Notes: generated by a model from the sequence alone, not told the origin. A stretch of DNA of 64,000 nucleotides from Setoptus koraiensis (GCA_048013815.1 CM106585.1:18786001-18850000); one strand, 5' to 3'; positions 8,853 to 20,159 are shown, counted from the stretch's first letter. Numbers and translations: made by a program.

Positions 8853-8858
8853 TTTATA
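8853..8858 (-). promoter_or_regulatory. TATA box of the His-rich membrane protein gene
   Basis: TTTATA on the plus strand reads TATAAA on minus, within GGTATAAATT, 55 bp upstream of the ATG at 8798. This fits a core promoter with a 5' leader of about 25 bases. Confidence 0.6.
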
Positions 8859-9756
8859 CCTCATTTCCACAACTCTTTGTTGCACTCATCATGAATATAC
8901 AATTTCTATTTTTAGTCAGACTATAAATAATTCATGGCCCCCACGAAGACTTTATACGAAACTTATATGACAGACTTTTATTCAGTGAGATACAATCAAC
9001 GCCGGCTAAAAAGATACGAAATGTCGAACAAATGTATATATCATAACTAGGCAGAACAGAATCGGTGGTTGCAACTACTCAAAATCGGTTTCTATGCGAT
9101 CCAAACGTCGCATTTTTCCGTTTTTTTTTTCTGTTTTTGTCGGTCAAAATTAGTAATCGAGGGGAGGCAGGCGGAAGGAAGACCTCCCGGATTCAAAACG
9201 GGGAGGAAACCTCACCAACTCCCAAGAATTCATGAATTGACATTCTCATTTGATATTTCGTTGAAACGTGGAAGAATTTATGGAAAAAAAAACTTTTTTT
9301 TCAATAATTATGCCTGCAAAGGGTTAAAGTTCGATGTTTTCGGTGAATTCAAATAGGGATTGCAAGACGTATCTCAGTGGGTGTGACCCAAATACGAAGT
9401 TTTGGAGTTTTGCCGTCAGGAGAAAAATTTCGCCTGTTATAACTACAATACATTAAAACTGTTTTCTTGTAAAATTGTGACAAGTTTTACCGAGCTATAG
9501 CGAATCACACACGACGTGGAAATAACATTCGATGCGAAAATCCCCTCCGGGGCTAATTGTCAGGTAACGTGGTCGCGAGATAAGAGAGGAAATAATAACG
9601 ACTAGCAAGGCGGATAAAGATTAAGTATATTGAGGAGACGAAAGTATGCAATGCACTGGGTATGTTGTTTTTACTTGTTTTTGTATCTCACAACTAGTTA
9701 ATTTTTAACATGATCGCACATGAAAATATAGCACTTTTACGCTTTTATCCTACAAG
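8859..9756. other. Intergenic region, no gene seen
   Basis: AT-rich sequence between the promoter of the minus-strand membrane protein gene and the 3' end of the Ras-like gene. It should contain the 3' untranslated region of the latter. No canonical AATAAA on the minus strand is obvious close to 9757. A 95-codon open frame at 9069-9356 has no recognisable feature. Confidence 0.45.
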
Positions 9757-12153
9757 TTAATGGCCAATCAATCTATACCAGCGACGATTTCTTCTGCTCA
9801 AGGTGGGCGCCACTTGCCTTGCGCAGCTAGCTTGATGGAATTGGCTCGATGATTGACAAATGGGATAATTTCTAATGTCAATATATGGCGCTAACGCAAT
9901 GGGTAATTTGCGCTGTTTGATGGCGTCATTGGTCTGCTCTGAAGCTAATTCAATTCCGGTCAATTGGTCATCATTATTTTGATTACAGGTGGGGCTGCTG
10001 GCATCACTGAATAGTTTTGTAATATCACCAATGTGTAGCTGAGAATTGTTGTTGCTAGTGTTTTGTGGAATTTGATTATATAATGGCACAGATTTACTAT
10101 AGATAGAATAGTTGCTGTTGTACAATTGATTGCTACTGTTACTGTGTCGATGATTTGATACCGTTGTTGTGGCAACATTACTGCCGTCTATGACACTCGA
10201 AGGTCTATTAAACATTATACTTAACAATTTTGACACATTCCTCTTGCCGCCACCATTTCCGTTGGAATTATCTGTACTTTTGCATGAGCTACAACTGCCC
10301 CTAGAGAGACTTCTCTCGTTAGAATTGTTGCTGTTTGATAGATTGGTAGAATCGGAGGATAATTTAAACAGCTTTGAATGGGCATTGCTGGTGCTGTGAT
10401 CGGACAAATCCAGCGATTTGTTTAATTTATCTTCGTCATGCGATATGTCGTCATCATCCAAAACGTCCGACGTGGACGAACATTGCCGATTTGCGTGCTG
10501 CCGCTCGCTGTCCTGCGTCTTGAGACTATACGATTTTTGTCTCGGTATTAAATGTGTCACATTTGTTACGATGGCCATCTCTTGTTTGGGTGCCACGACC
10601 AACTTTTGTTGTTCCTTGAGTTTGATTCTGTCGTCGGCTGTGCCGGCCATCATCATACCGGTGACAGTTATGGTGGTTCGTCGTTGTTTGTATTTAAACA
10701 GGCCCCTTCTCTTGGTGCGCGTCCGCGACAATTTATCCAACGATCCGTTGCTATCTGCTATGATTTGCTGTTTATCTGTGTCGCCGATTGCTCCAATACT
10801 GAAACATCGGCTGCCATTATTATTATTATCTATTGTTTGCAATAAATCGCCGCTTGAGTAGTCACTATTTGATGACAACAAGGCGGTTGCTTGTTGTTTT
10901 TTACTGTGATGCTGTTTCCTATTATGATTAACGAACGTCTTCGAGGAAACTATGGCCAACGAGGCCCGTCTAAACGACGACTTTATCGAGTCATATCTGT
11001 CATGTAGGTTATTGTTGAGCTTTGTTGAGATCTTTACACTGTTGCTATTACTATTATTGCTATTACTGCTGCTGCTGTCAGTTGGTGGGCGCCCAAGGCC
11101 ATTGTTTGGTGTGATATGTCGATTGTTGTGGTCACTTCCGGTGGTTGCAGTGGTCGATTGACTGGGCAAACTGTTCGCTTGTATGAGCAGTGCCTTGAAG
11201 GTGTTGCATATGCCCATGTGAGATTCGGCTGCCGAAATCTGTGTGGCCAAAATTAAATTAATTTTATAATTTAATCAATCAGCGAGGTATAAGTGAGGTA
11301 ATTGATAAATTGTTAGTATGTTTCGATTTAGATTGGTGGCTCGCACTTTTTTGGCGCACTTTTTTGGCGCACTTTACCCGTTCGTGGACCTACCTCAGAA
11401 AAGAGACACTGGTGCAGCGCGGCCAACGAGTGACCCTCGAAGCCCAACACTTGTCGCCCGTCTCTGCTCAGGTCGCATTTGTTTGCCAGCAACAGTATTG
11501 GCCTCTTGATTTTGGTCAGCAATTGCATAGAGACTTGATTGCAACAGGGGCCCGTTGAGTGGCTCATTTGTTGTTCATTCAGGTTTGTCATGACATTTTC
11601 GATGGCCTTCAAATAGTATCGTGCCCTGTCAAAACTGTTCCTGTCATTGATGGCATATATCACAATGAACGCGTCCGCCCAGAGCATTTTCGCTACCAAT
11701 TGCGACCCATTGACGTTGTTGTTGTCGCCGTCAGAGTTGTTGTCGTTGTCGTTGTAATATTGGACAGTTTGCTCTTGAAGCTCCACCGAAGTGGTCATAT
11801 TTTTCCTTGCGTCATACGCAATCGGTTGCTTGTAAATCCAGTCTACAAACGTTTTATGGCAATTAGCGATGGTGAACGATCATTTTAAGCAAAAATCAAC
11901 AAAATTATCGTTAGTCACCCATTGGTTTGCGACACGAGATTGTTGTTTGTTTGAACGAAACGAAACGAAAAAAAAATTGTTCAAATTGTTTCGTTTGCCA
12001 AATTGTCTTACCTTTGGACGAGCCGTAGTGGCCGATGAATCGGTGCGTCAAGAAGCGCACAATTGTCGCCGATTTGCCCACATTTCTCTCGCCCAAAACC
12101 AGAACCTTGACGGTGAGCTGGCGAGGTGCCCTCTTCCTGTTGGGCACCGCCAT
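9757..12153 (-). CDS. Ras-like small GTPase (RASL11/RERG-like) with a long Asn/Ser-rich C-terminal tail
   Basis: Three exons: 12153-12012, 11842-11394 and 11238-9757. Their introns are 169 and 155 bp with GT-AG ends (donors gtaag and gtagg, acceptors gtag and acag). The lengths sum to an open frame of 690 residues. The N-terminal 215 residues form a Ras-type fold: P-loop GERNVGKS (21-28), [10 protein letters not shown] as in RASL11, [18 protein letters not shown]4 motif NKCD (168-171), and G5 SEISA (196-200), which only forms across the second splice. The DxxG motif of switch II is not visible; ELQEQT stands there, followed by an Asn/Asp-rich insert (77-92). GTP hydrolysis may therefore be altered. 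The remaining 475 residues are low-complexity Asn/Ser with basic patches and no CAAX lipidation box. It probably acts as a signalling switch or scaffold. Confidence 0.87.
11239..11393 (-). other. Intron 2 of the Ras-like gene
   Basis: A 155-bp phase-0 intron with donor GAG|gtaggt and acceptor acacag|ATT. Splicing restores the G5 region CLFSE|ISAAES, which supports the boundaries. Confidence 0.85.
11843..12011 (-). other. Intron 1 of the Ras-like gene
   Basis: A 169-bp phase-1 intron with donor AAAG|gtaaga and acceptor tttgtag|ACTGG. It joins SSK to DWIYKQP and keeps the frame. Confidence 0.8.
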
Positions 12154-12310
12154 ACTTGTTACGTAAGCACTTATTACTTATTATTACTTATTACTTGTTA
12201 TTGTTGTTACGTTGTGAGAGTTGTCGCGGCGAAAGCGACTTTGTTGTCTCGCCGAGCGGTCGCCTGATGTTTGCTGGATGTGACGTGCGATATCGGCCAC
12301 TCTCTGGCGC

Positions 12311-12390
12311 CAATTTTCGGACTGTTTCGCAAATTTTCAGACTGTTTCGCAAATTTTCAAACTGTTTCGCGAATCGTCGGACTGTCGCGC
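12311..12390. repeat. Tandem repeat, four 20-bp units
   Basis: Four head-to-tail units of exactly 20 bp (starts 12311, 12331, 12351, 12371) share the core ACTGTTTCGC preceded by AAATTTTCRG. The last unit is the most divergent. Confidence 0.9.
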
Positions 12391-13074
12391 AAACTCAGCT
12401 AGCTGGCCAAGATGCGATAATTAATTGGAGCTGCTGCGATGAAGGTTGCTCGATCGTTCACTGATGCAGCATTTTACGCTTGCAATTGCACCCTCACTAA
12501 CTGGCGTATAAATCTCGCTCCAATTACGCGTTTAGCTTTGGGCTGACAGGCTTCTCGTTGCGGCCCATTCATTCATTGTGTGCTCTTGTCACATATATAT
12601 ATAATTCTTGTTATATGTAACTCTTGTTATATAAGATATATATACTTTTCAGTTTGTGCTGCGCGCTAGACGCTTGCGTGCGATATTGTGTTTGGCAATT
12701 AATCCGAGTCAGTATGTTGGTGTCGTCGAGGATGCCGAGATTGCCTGATCACATCGTCGTTCACACATTGTCGTCTTGTGGCGAGCCGATGTCAGCGTGC
12801 GTTGCTGTTGTCATCGTTTGAGTCGCTATTAATGGGCGACGATGCCAAAAATGATGCCGATTAGAGTTCATTGATTCCTTTATCTCTTTTGCTGTGTCTG
12901 TCGGTTGGCCGATGCTAATTTTGAGCACTAACTTGTATCATCACAGCGCACATTAACTAAAAATACTGTTCGCTGATTAGTCGCTGATGGCTACGGCACT
13001 AGCTCATTTGCATAAGTCGTGGCGTCTCGTTGCGGCTTCTAGTTCTAGAAATTGTTTCGGCCTCTTCGGGCTAG

Positions 13075-13165
13075 AGTGCAGTCGCTATAGTGCAGTCGCT
13101 ATAGTGCAGTCGCTAGAATCGAGTCGACGGAATCCAGTCAGCAGAACGCAGTCACTAGAATGCAG
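13075..13165. repeat. Degenerate 14-bp tandem repeat
   Basis: Units of the type agtgcagtcgctat occur three times in a row and then decay into variants (aatccagtcagcag, aacgcagtcactag). Confidence 0.75.
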
Positions 13166-15369
13166 TGTCTTGCCGCCGATCCGGTGCGTTGCGTGTTGCG
13201 CAATTAAAGTGTCGTCATTTGTAGTTTGTGTCTTGATGTAGTTGATTAATAAAACTTGTGTCGACTCGTCAACTGTCTCGCACAAACTGTGCTCATCGTG
13301 CAAACTCTGTCGCCGATGTCGCTATGTCCGCCGCGCATCCGTTTCGGTGTGCGCAACTGCAACTGATTATGCAACGGGTTAATCATGCCAAACCAGCACT
13401 GACGCGTCCTTTGCGACGTCTGACCTGACCGCGATCGACGGAGCCCGCTCGTCAATCGCGTTCGGCTGTTCGGCTGTTGGGCGGCTCGGCTGTTCGGCTG
13501 TTGGGCGGCCCGGCGGCTCGGGTTGCCAATTGACCTCGCTCACAAGTCACATTCGGTGTGTGTCATTCAGCGGCTGCATACGCGCTGCATAATGACGGCG
13601 GGCATGCTCACTGGGGCCCGGTGGGCGCAACCTTTTCACACTTGCGTTCGCAGTTTGGCCCCATCCCTGTTTATTCACGCTCGACACCGGCCAGCCGGAG
13701 TAGACTGGCGCCGCCAGAAGTGGTCGGCACTGTGCGCATGACCCCAGAGGTCAGCCAGCCGGCCGGCCAGACCCCAAAAGGCACGAGAAGGGGGGATTAT
13801 CCGATTCACGCTGATTGCGCTGCGCGAGCGGTAGCCCATCTGGTCACGACTATCTAGGCTAATCTGAGGGCGCGAGCCGGGCCCCAGCGCGTTATTTTAC
13901 TATCGCTCTTTACTATCACAGCGCACACACGCTAGACAGTCGCTTCGGTCGCTTCTTTCGCCAGCCAGCTGGAATTGTCACCAGCGGGTGTGTTTGCACA
14001 CCGTTACTATTATTATGTAATAGCTGCCTGTCTGTATGCACGCCGCGCCGAACCCGATCGAGCCAAATCGAGCCGAATCGAGCCGAATGGAGCCGCCGCA
14101 CAGCAATCGATCTATTGTTAGCGGGCCCCAATAGATTGCCGGCCAGCACAGCGTGCGGGTGCAATGAACTTGGCGACCACGGGCCCCCCCTGTCGGCGTT
14201 GGCTGGCTCGGTCCGAATGCGGCACAATTGCGAACCAATGACCTCACAAGTATGACGATAGCCTCGCTGGCCGGCCAACGGGCCATTTTTGTCGTCGGCC
14301 ACCTTGTTGTGGCGCCCGGTATGATACCGGCGGTATCAGCGGGCCACTGTCACGGCGCTGGCTCATCAATCATACACCGGGGCCAGATTGACAACTGAGG
14401 CCCCTGTCGCAGGTAATGTGTGCGGCGGCCCGCTGGAGTCAGCTTACTACCGTAGTAATACTACGTGCGATTGGTCGATGGCCGCCGGCCAATTATTATC
14501 AGCCGATACCGCCGATAATTATCGCCTGACGACCCCAACAATGGCCAGCAACATTAGCCGGCCCTGTGGCGACCGTGCCCTGCGAGAATATCGTCGTCTG
14601 GGGCTGGGCCCCTTGGCCAGCGAGCGGGGGCCCAAGTGCCGGCCGAATGCATTTTTCCGGCTGTCAGGTGTCGGTTGTCCAATGTGACTCACGAGTCAGC
14701 TCTGTCGTTTTTCGACACAGAAGCTGGCTGCCAGAACACACAGAGGGGGGCGGCCGGGGAGGCTCTTCCGCTCATTCGCGAGGCTCCCTCTTTCGCTTGC
14801 CTCTCGCTCGAGACTGTCAGCCGATCTCGACCTGCAAATCTGCGACCAAAGTGCAATCTCCGATCGTCCCAGAAGCGAGCGCGCGGCTCCAAAAGCGACG
14901 CCCGACCTCTGAAAGAATCTGAACGGGGCCTGAAAGATTCTGAAAGATTCTGAGAGAAAAATAAATACCAAAAGCCCGTCCGCTCTGGACGATACGCGGG
15001 CCACTCTCTGGCGGGCCCATAGACGAAAGGATTGAGCCACCCGGTTGTTACATTTGAATTTGCGCGAGTTCGATGAACTCAGCTCGGCTATTTGATGTGC
15101 CAGCGCGCTGTCACTCACAACGAGCAGCCTCGACTGATAAAAGAATGGCGAGCTCGAGCTATTAAGGCACCACACTCACTATTGAATTAGCACACACACA
15201 CGCACGCACACAGCTTTCTAAATGCGAGCTGAGCGACCAAGACGGGCCAGCGCCGGCCGAGGGGCCCCGAAAGTCGGCGTGCATGTCATGGCGCGCTCAA
15301 GATTACTCCCACTCAGGTATGTGACTGAGCTGTTGGCTTGCGCCTTGAAATTGCATTCCGTTGCACTAT

Positions 15370-15389
15370 TGTGTGTGTGTGTGTGTGTG
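15370..15389. repeat. (GT)n microsatellite
   Basis: About ten GT dinucleotides lie directly beside the perfect palindrome that starts at 15390. Confidence 0.9.
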
Positions 15390-15427
15390 CTGTTTGGGGG
15401 CCCGTGGGCCCACGGGCCCCCAAACAG
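15390..15427. repeat. Perfect 38-bp palindrome
   Basis: The two 19-bp halves (15390-15408 and 15409-15427) are exact reverse complements with no spacer. The halves are GC-rich, ending in CCGTGGG at the centre. As single strand it could extrude a cruciform or hairpin. Confidence 0.95.
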
Positions 15428-15570
15428 CGACCGGCCAGCCGGTGATCAGAGTGGCGCCACTCGGGCACGCAATCTCGCCGTCAGCCTGGCTTTGCGCTGC
15501 ACGAATTTTATTACAAAATTGCGCTCGCACAGCTCGCCTCAGTGTATCGCTATCGATACATTGGGGCACC

Positions 15571-15632
15571 TAGAACTTGTAGGCTATAAGTTCTAGGATA
15601 GAAGTTCTAGGCTAGAAGCTCTAGGCTAGAAC
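15571..15632. repeat. Tandem repeat of a TAGAAGTTCTAGGC-like unit
   Basis: Four or so units of about 15 bp, each itself nearly palindromic around AGAACTTCT/AGTTCTAG forms. Confidence 0.7.
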
Positions 15633-16389
15633 GGATCGGAAGTGACTTTTTGTGCTCCATTAGCGTGCGCTGTTAGTGCCCTGGTGGCACTCCGGAAACC
15701 GCGCACGCTCTGGTTGACCCCGCACCAATCGGGTGATTGAACTGCAAGTGAGCCGGCTGTCCGAGTGAACGCCCATCGTCGGGTTCAACCGGCCGGGTTC
15801 GTTGTCATTTGAATATCGGCCGGCTAGCCGGTGCGGTTAGCCGGTCACCGGCCGCTGTTGGGGGCCGGTTAACGGAACACCATTTTACAGGCTTGGCAAA
15901 AGCTAAATATCGCACACACATTGGAACGAGTGCCACTAAAACGATTAGGGCTCGATTTGATTTATTGCCCGGCGCGATTGTCGCTCACAGTGCTTGAACC
16001 CGTCGCTGCATTCCGATTAACAATTAAACCATTCGCTCTGTTTGCGTCACGCTTCATTTGGCCCAAATCAAGTCTTGGGTCATTGCAGAAATTGAATTAG
16101 TGCGTACACTGGAGCCAATGATCGGCCATTTATTGCCATGTCTCCATTCGCTTGGCTTGATCTCGACAAAAGGCCCACTCCAGCTAATGATCCAGAACGG
16201 ATGTGGGCTCGACACAACATTCATTCATCATTTGTGTTGTAACTCTTCTCTGTGTTGTGTCAATAACGCAATTACGTCACCAACTCACGTCATGGCTCAC
16301 GAATTAGTCGATGAATAAATCAAAAAGTCAAAAATAATCCAAAACAGAACACACCTACGAGATATCATACGAGATATCAGCTGCTTCGC

Positions 16390-16395
16390 TTTATT
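16390..16395 (-). terminator. Poly(A) signal of the Gly/Tyr-rich gene
   Basis: TTTATT on plus reads AATAAA on minus, about 44 bp after the stop codon at 16439-16441. Confidence 0.65.
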
Positions 16396-16438
16396 ATCTT
16401 TATCGCTTGTCGTCTACAAATCATCATTAATCAGCCCA

Positions 16439-17082
16439 TCACAACAGCCAGCTACTCAGAAGTCCGCCACCGCCCAGCGTATTACCCAAGACGCCCGTCT
16501 TGCACCAATCATACGACGAGCCGTACGGAGAATACGGGTTGGCGCCCCACAAACCTCCGCCTTGATAACCGGGCCTCAGGGCGTAGCCGTAATTGCCGTA
16601 TCCTGAGTTGTAACCAGTCCCGTAGGCACCGTATCCCGAACCGTAGCCAGCGCCGTAGGCGCCGTGTCCTGATCCATAGCCAGTCCCGTAGCCCAGGCCG
16701 TACCCACTGCCGTATCCGGCCCGACCGGCTCCATAGCTTTGTCTACCCAGGCTGAGGTAACCGCCTCGTCCGCTACCCTCAATGTTGAGCCACCCGTTCG
16801 AGTCGTGATCGTAACCGTAGCCGCTCGCGTAACCGTAATTTTGTCCTGTCAGATAAAATAAGCGATATGAGATGAGATGAGAGTGCTCCTAAATTGACGA
16901 CAGCGCCACAGACATCAACTGATCGTATGGACTTGCGATAAACGTCAAGAGCCAACGATTTTTTGTGGTCACTCACCTGGATAATGTTTGATGGCCTGTA
17001 AGCCTTGGTGTGGGAACGCGATCAATTGCAGAAGACCAACTGCGATCAAGCTGAGAATGCTTCGGAGATTCACTAGCATCAT
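16439..17082 (-). CDS. Small secreted Gly/Tyr-rich protein
   Basis: Two exons, 17082-16977 and 16845-16439, separated by a 131-bp phase-1 intron (donor CCAG|gtgagt, acceptor tgacag|GACAA). The spliced product has 170 residues. The first exon encodes MMLVNLRSILSLIAVGLLQL, a typical signal peptide. The second encodes a run of GYG-type repeats (YGSGYGLGYGTGYGSGHGAYG and similar), then a short tail with one Cys (YDWCKTG), a Gly run and SSWLL. A signal peptide on its own exon followed by a Gly/Tyr repeat exon is common among arthropod cuticle, silk/glue and Gly-rich antimicrobial proteins. Which of these it is cannot be told from the sequence. I saw it by translating the minus strand around GYG codons. 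Confidence 0.82.
16846..16976 (-). other. Intron of the Gly/Tyr-rich gene
   Basis: A 131-bp phase-1 intron with consensus ends; the joined frame runs HYPGQNYGYASGYG. Confidence 0.8.
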
Positions 17083-17622
17083 TTCGATAGAGTCGAGTAA
17101 ATCTCTTCCAATTTAATTAATAGATTATCTTGATTGGCAATTGTTTGATTTTCGATACTGTAATAGACTTAGACTTGCCTGGATCAACTACGACTGACTA
17201 CTGATTTCAGGTATCACCCAACAACTGTCTATTTATACGCTGTCACTTGGCAATCGTACAAACGACAACGGAAGTGTCGGGTACCCGCATCAGTTTCATT
17301 CAAGTCTGTTGTCAACTACAAAGTCACATATTTTCTCACTGTGTAATGAACACCGATAGTTGACACACGGTAGAGAAGTCACTAGTAGGGCCTAAAAAAT
17401 TGAGCAAGTAGAATAATGCTTATGATATATCACGCTACATTTGATCGCATTTTAATTTATGCACAAAATTTGACACAACGGTCTGTGCGATATTGACATT
17501 GAAACAGCGGATGGAGAGGTCGAAATGACTTTTTTTTTCTAACTGGAATCAGTAGTGTATGAATACCTGTGTGATAAATCATTGTATCTCACATTTCCAC
17601 ATGTTTTTGAGTGTCCCTGGGT
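17083..17622. promoter_or_regulatory. Promoter region of the Gly/Tyr-rich gene and 3' flank of the maspardin-like gene
   Basis: A TATA box for the Gly/Tyr-rich gene lies at 17232-17237 (TTTATA on plus, TATAAA on minus, in a GTATAAATAG context), 150 bp before its ATG. The rest is AT-rich, must hold the 3' untranslated region of the minus-strand maspardin-like gene, and shows no gene. Confidence 0.6.
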
Positions 17623-19371
17623 CTAATCTTCTCTGTGAAATTGATTCATATGTGTCGTTATATGAATATTAACATCAGCTGCTCGCACTAGATATGGATA
17701 ATCTCCGCCTGATTTCAGAAGGGCAACCTTGGCATTTGGATACAGCTTGTGCAGTCCCAAATGTATTGTATTGTTGAGATCATAGCGTTCAAAGAGTTCA
17801 ATTATGGTCAAGAAAATATTTGATGGCATATGTGTTGGATTGACATAGTCCGATGTGTAGTTCAGAGTTAGTCTTGATGCCAATTCTGATTGACTCATAC
17901 CTTTCAGGCGATCTGACATGAAAGACATTGCCCTCAGTTCATCACGGCTGGCTGTAGAATTCATCACATGTCTGCTCATTGTTCCTGTTTGATGGTTTGA
18001 GTTTCTATTCTTAATTGTTACAGATGACTGTTGATTGGGGAGATCATGAGAATTGTTACTTGGTAGAGCAGTCGACATAAGTGCCAATTTCGGCATCATC
18101 CAGAAAAACGATGCAGCTCCGCTTCTCTTGAAAACGTTTGTATCTATCCAAGTTGAGTACAATATAATTGACAGAACTCTGTTTCTACCATGTAAACTGG
18201 AAGCAAATTTTTGTGCTAGAAACCCACCCAAGCCCGAACCAAATAAATGAGCCCTTTTGATATTTAGAGAGTCCAAAAAGGTTCTAAAACCAAAGTTGAA
18301 GTTCGCAATGGACCAATAATCTGGCCAAAATACTGAAATGCATCTATAAGACTTTGAAAGTTCCAAAATTTGCTTGTAGAACACGTCCGCCGTCTCTGTG
18401 GCCCCTGGCAAAAATATTAATACTGGCGGATCTGATGAAGTAAGGCTTCCTTCCACAAAAGAGTTCTCCTCAGAACTCTGTGATAATTCTTTTCTTTTTT
18501 CCTCTGGTCTGTTTTTGAATTCTTCGTCATTGTTTGGGTTTTGTTGCGCTTCAAACTTTTGATGATTCTTGCGACTATCATAAGTTTTGGTCAATTTAAA
18601 TTCTTGTTTTATCACATCAGTTGCTTTTGGTGTAGATTCCGAATTATTATCCGTCATTGTCATTGTGTTACCTGATCGGTCTTCTTTAATTTGAGCGTTT
18701 AATTGGCTTGCTGCGGAGTCTTTATTGTTGCTACTAATGACGGATTTATTGGTCGATTCCTGTGTTTCCTCTTTAGCAGAGGAGACGCTTTGTTTCTTGT
18801 TAAACTTAATGGGTATACCAGAATCATAATAAAGCCAGCATTGATTCTCGTCCGAGAAGAGACGTTTCAATGGGACTCGACCTCTAAAAGTGGAATAAAG
18901 ATCATCCGGATCCAGCTCGTCCAGAGGAACTGTATAGTTCAGGATATCCGTTTCGTTGCTGAATGGTTCAAAATGTCTCAAACAGTCAATACTGTAAATG
19001 TGCGAATCATGGTGTTCAGGTAAAGTGGGCAATCGAGGCAACGTAATGAAATTGTGTATAGTAGATCGTCGATAATGTTTGGCAGCAGAATTGTTTTTTT
19101 GTGGCGAGTAATCGTTGTAGTTGTTGACGTTTGTTGATCGGTTAGGCAATTGATTTGTGGTCCAAGCACGGGATCGACGGTGTCGAGTTAATTGATTAGG
19201 AGAAGAGAGGAGCATACTTTTGTTATTATTATTGGTCATCTTAGAGTCATTCATAGTTTTCTCAATATTGATATCCCCACTGCGACCTCGATCATGTGCA
19301 GTCAGAAGGGAGGGAGCTGATGATCTGATAAATTCAGAATCACAAACAAACGATGATCTAGAGAAGAACAT
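17623..19371 (-). CDS. SPG21: Maspardin-like alpha/beta-hydrolase-fold protein
   Basis: A 582-residue intron-free protein. Its conserved parts match maspardin: FRGRVPLKRLF (162-172), VLIFLPGATETADVFYKQIL (human LIFLPPVSGTADVFFRQIL), HLFGSGLGGFLAQKFA, FWMMPKLAL, GMSQSELASRLTLN and LYPNAKVALLKSGGDYPYLVRAADVN. Maspardin is a cytosolic and endosomal protein that binds CD4 and is mutated in human spastic paraplegia 21. Differences here are a 160-residue N-terminal extension rich in Ser and Asn, a hydrophilic insert of about 120 residues (192-312) between the first motif and the hydrolase core, and a shorter C-terminus. The elbow reads GSGLGG (378-383) where human has GASLGG, so the nucleophile position is Gly380 and serine-hydrolase activity is unlikely. 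Confidence 0.92.
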   Translation of the reverse strand: MFFSRSSFVCDSEFIRSSAPSLLTAHDRGRSGDINIEKTMNDSKMTNNNNKSMLLSSPNQLTRHRRSRAWTTNQLPNRSTNVNNYNDYSPQKNNSAAKHYRRSTIHNFITLPRLPTLPEHHDSHIYSIDCLRHFEPFSNETDILNYTVPLDELDPDDLYSTFRGRVPLKRLFSDENQCWLYYDSGIPIKFNKKQSVSSAKEETQESTNKSVISSNNKDSAASQLNAQIKEDRSGNTMTMTDNNSESTPKATDVIKQEFKLTKTYDSRKNHQKFEAQQNPNNDEEFKNRPEEKRKELSQSSEENSFVEGSLTSSDPPVLIFLPGATETADVFYKQILELSKSYRCISVFWPDYWSIANFNFGFRTFLDSLNIKRAHLFGSGLGGFLAQKFASSLHGRNRVLSIILYSTWIDTNVFKRSGAASFFWMMPKLALMSTALPSNNSHDLPNQQSSVTIKNRNSNHQTGTMSRHVMNSTASRDELRAMSFMSDRLKGMSQSELASRLTLNYTSDYVNPTHMPSNIFLTIIELFERYDLNNTIHLGLHKLYPNAKVALLKSGGDYPYLVRAADVNIHITTHMNQFHRED

Positions 19372-20159
19372 GGCAATTGGAAGGGTTTGGGGGGGGGGTC
19401 TGTAGCTAGTGTGAGGCAGCTTTTGAATAGCCAGTTCAAAATTAATATTGTTGTATCATTCGCTGAATGAGTTTTATTAGTTTAGATTGGGCTTGAGAAT
19501 TTATCTGTGTCAAGTGAAATAAGAATGGCACGACTGGCATAGACATAGTGAAAGAATGAGCCACTTACCCTTGACTTTCTTCGATGCAGGCCATAGTGAT
19601 CGAGATTTAGATCTTTGACGGAGTGATGGTTTTGTCGATTGATCTTATTGTATGCGAACAATAAAAGTAGATGATGATAATAATAATAGTAATAGAATAA
19701 AAGTCGATAGTGTAATAATAAATAGAGTCTGTGAACGTTCAGTCAGTCCGATACAGATATCCGAGATAATAGATATGGACCATCAATGGCAATCGATATC
19801 GGTAACATTTTCAGTCAGTCTTTCACAATTGGATCGGTCGATATTCAGTCGTCACAACCGTGTAAGATCCAAATAATCTCTTCAATTGAGACTTCGTCGT
19901 TGTTGTTGTTGTTGTTGATGTTACTTGATACGCATTCAATGTTGATGGCCACCGATGTGTGCCACTATTTTTGTGCGAATCCTTTATCAGCTGATCGTTA
20001 TTTGGCGGCGAGACCGGTGTGAGTGCACGGCAAAAACAATCGGACGCAGTCACTTTGAAACTTTCAAGCCAACACAACATATCACAATATTATCTCAATA
20101 CACAATCCCAAATACTTGACAGTATTATTATCAGAGATTAATAAGGATAATCGCGCAAA
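19372..20159. promoter_or_regulatory. Divergent promoter region of the maspardin-like and desaturase genes
   Basis: 788 bp separate the two start codons. The region is AT-rich, with a G-run near 19389 and a GTT trinucleotide run near 19900. No TATA box stands out for either gene. The desaturase start has a good context (caaaATGT). Confidence 0.5.

Larger units (their letters stand above)
12154..16438. other. GC-rich non-coding block
   Basis: No gene is supported. The left end should hold the promoter and leader of the Ras-like gene, including a TTACGTAA octamer at 12159-12166, six bases upstream of its ATG. The block then holds a 20-bp tandem repeat (12311-12390), an AT-rich (ta)n spot near 12594, a 14-bp repeat near 13075, a perfect 38-bp palindrome (15390-15427) and a TAGAA/TTCTA repeat near 15571. 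From about 13 kb it has the same GC-rich, GGCCGGC-dotted character as the large region after 22 kb. Confidence 0.55.
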
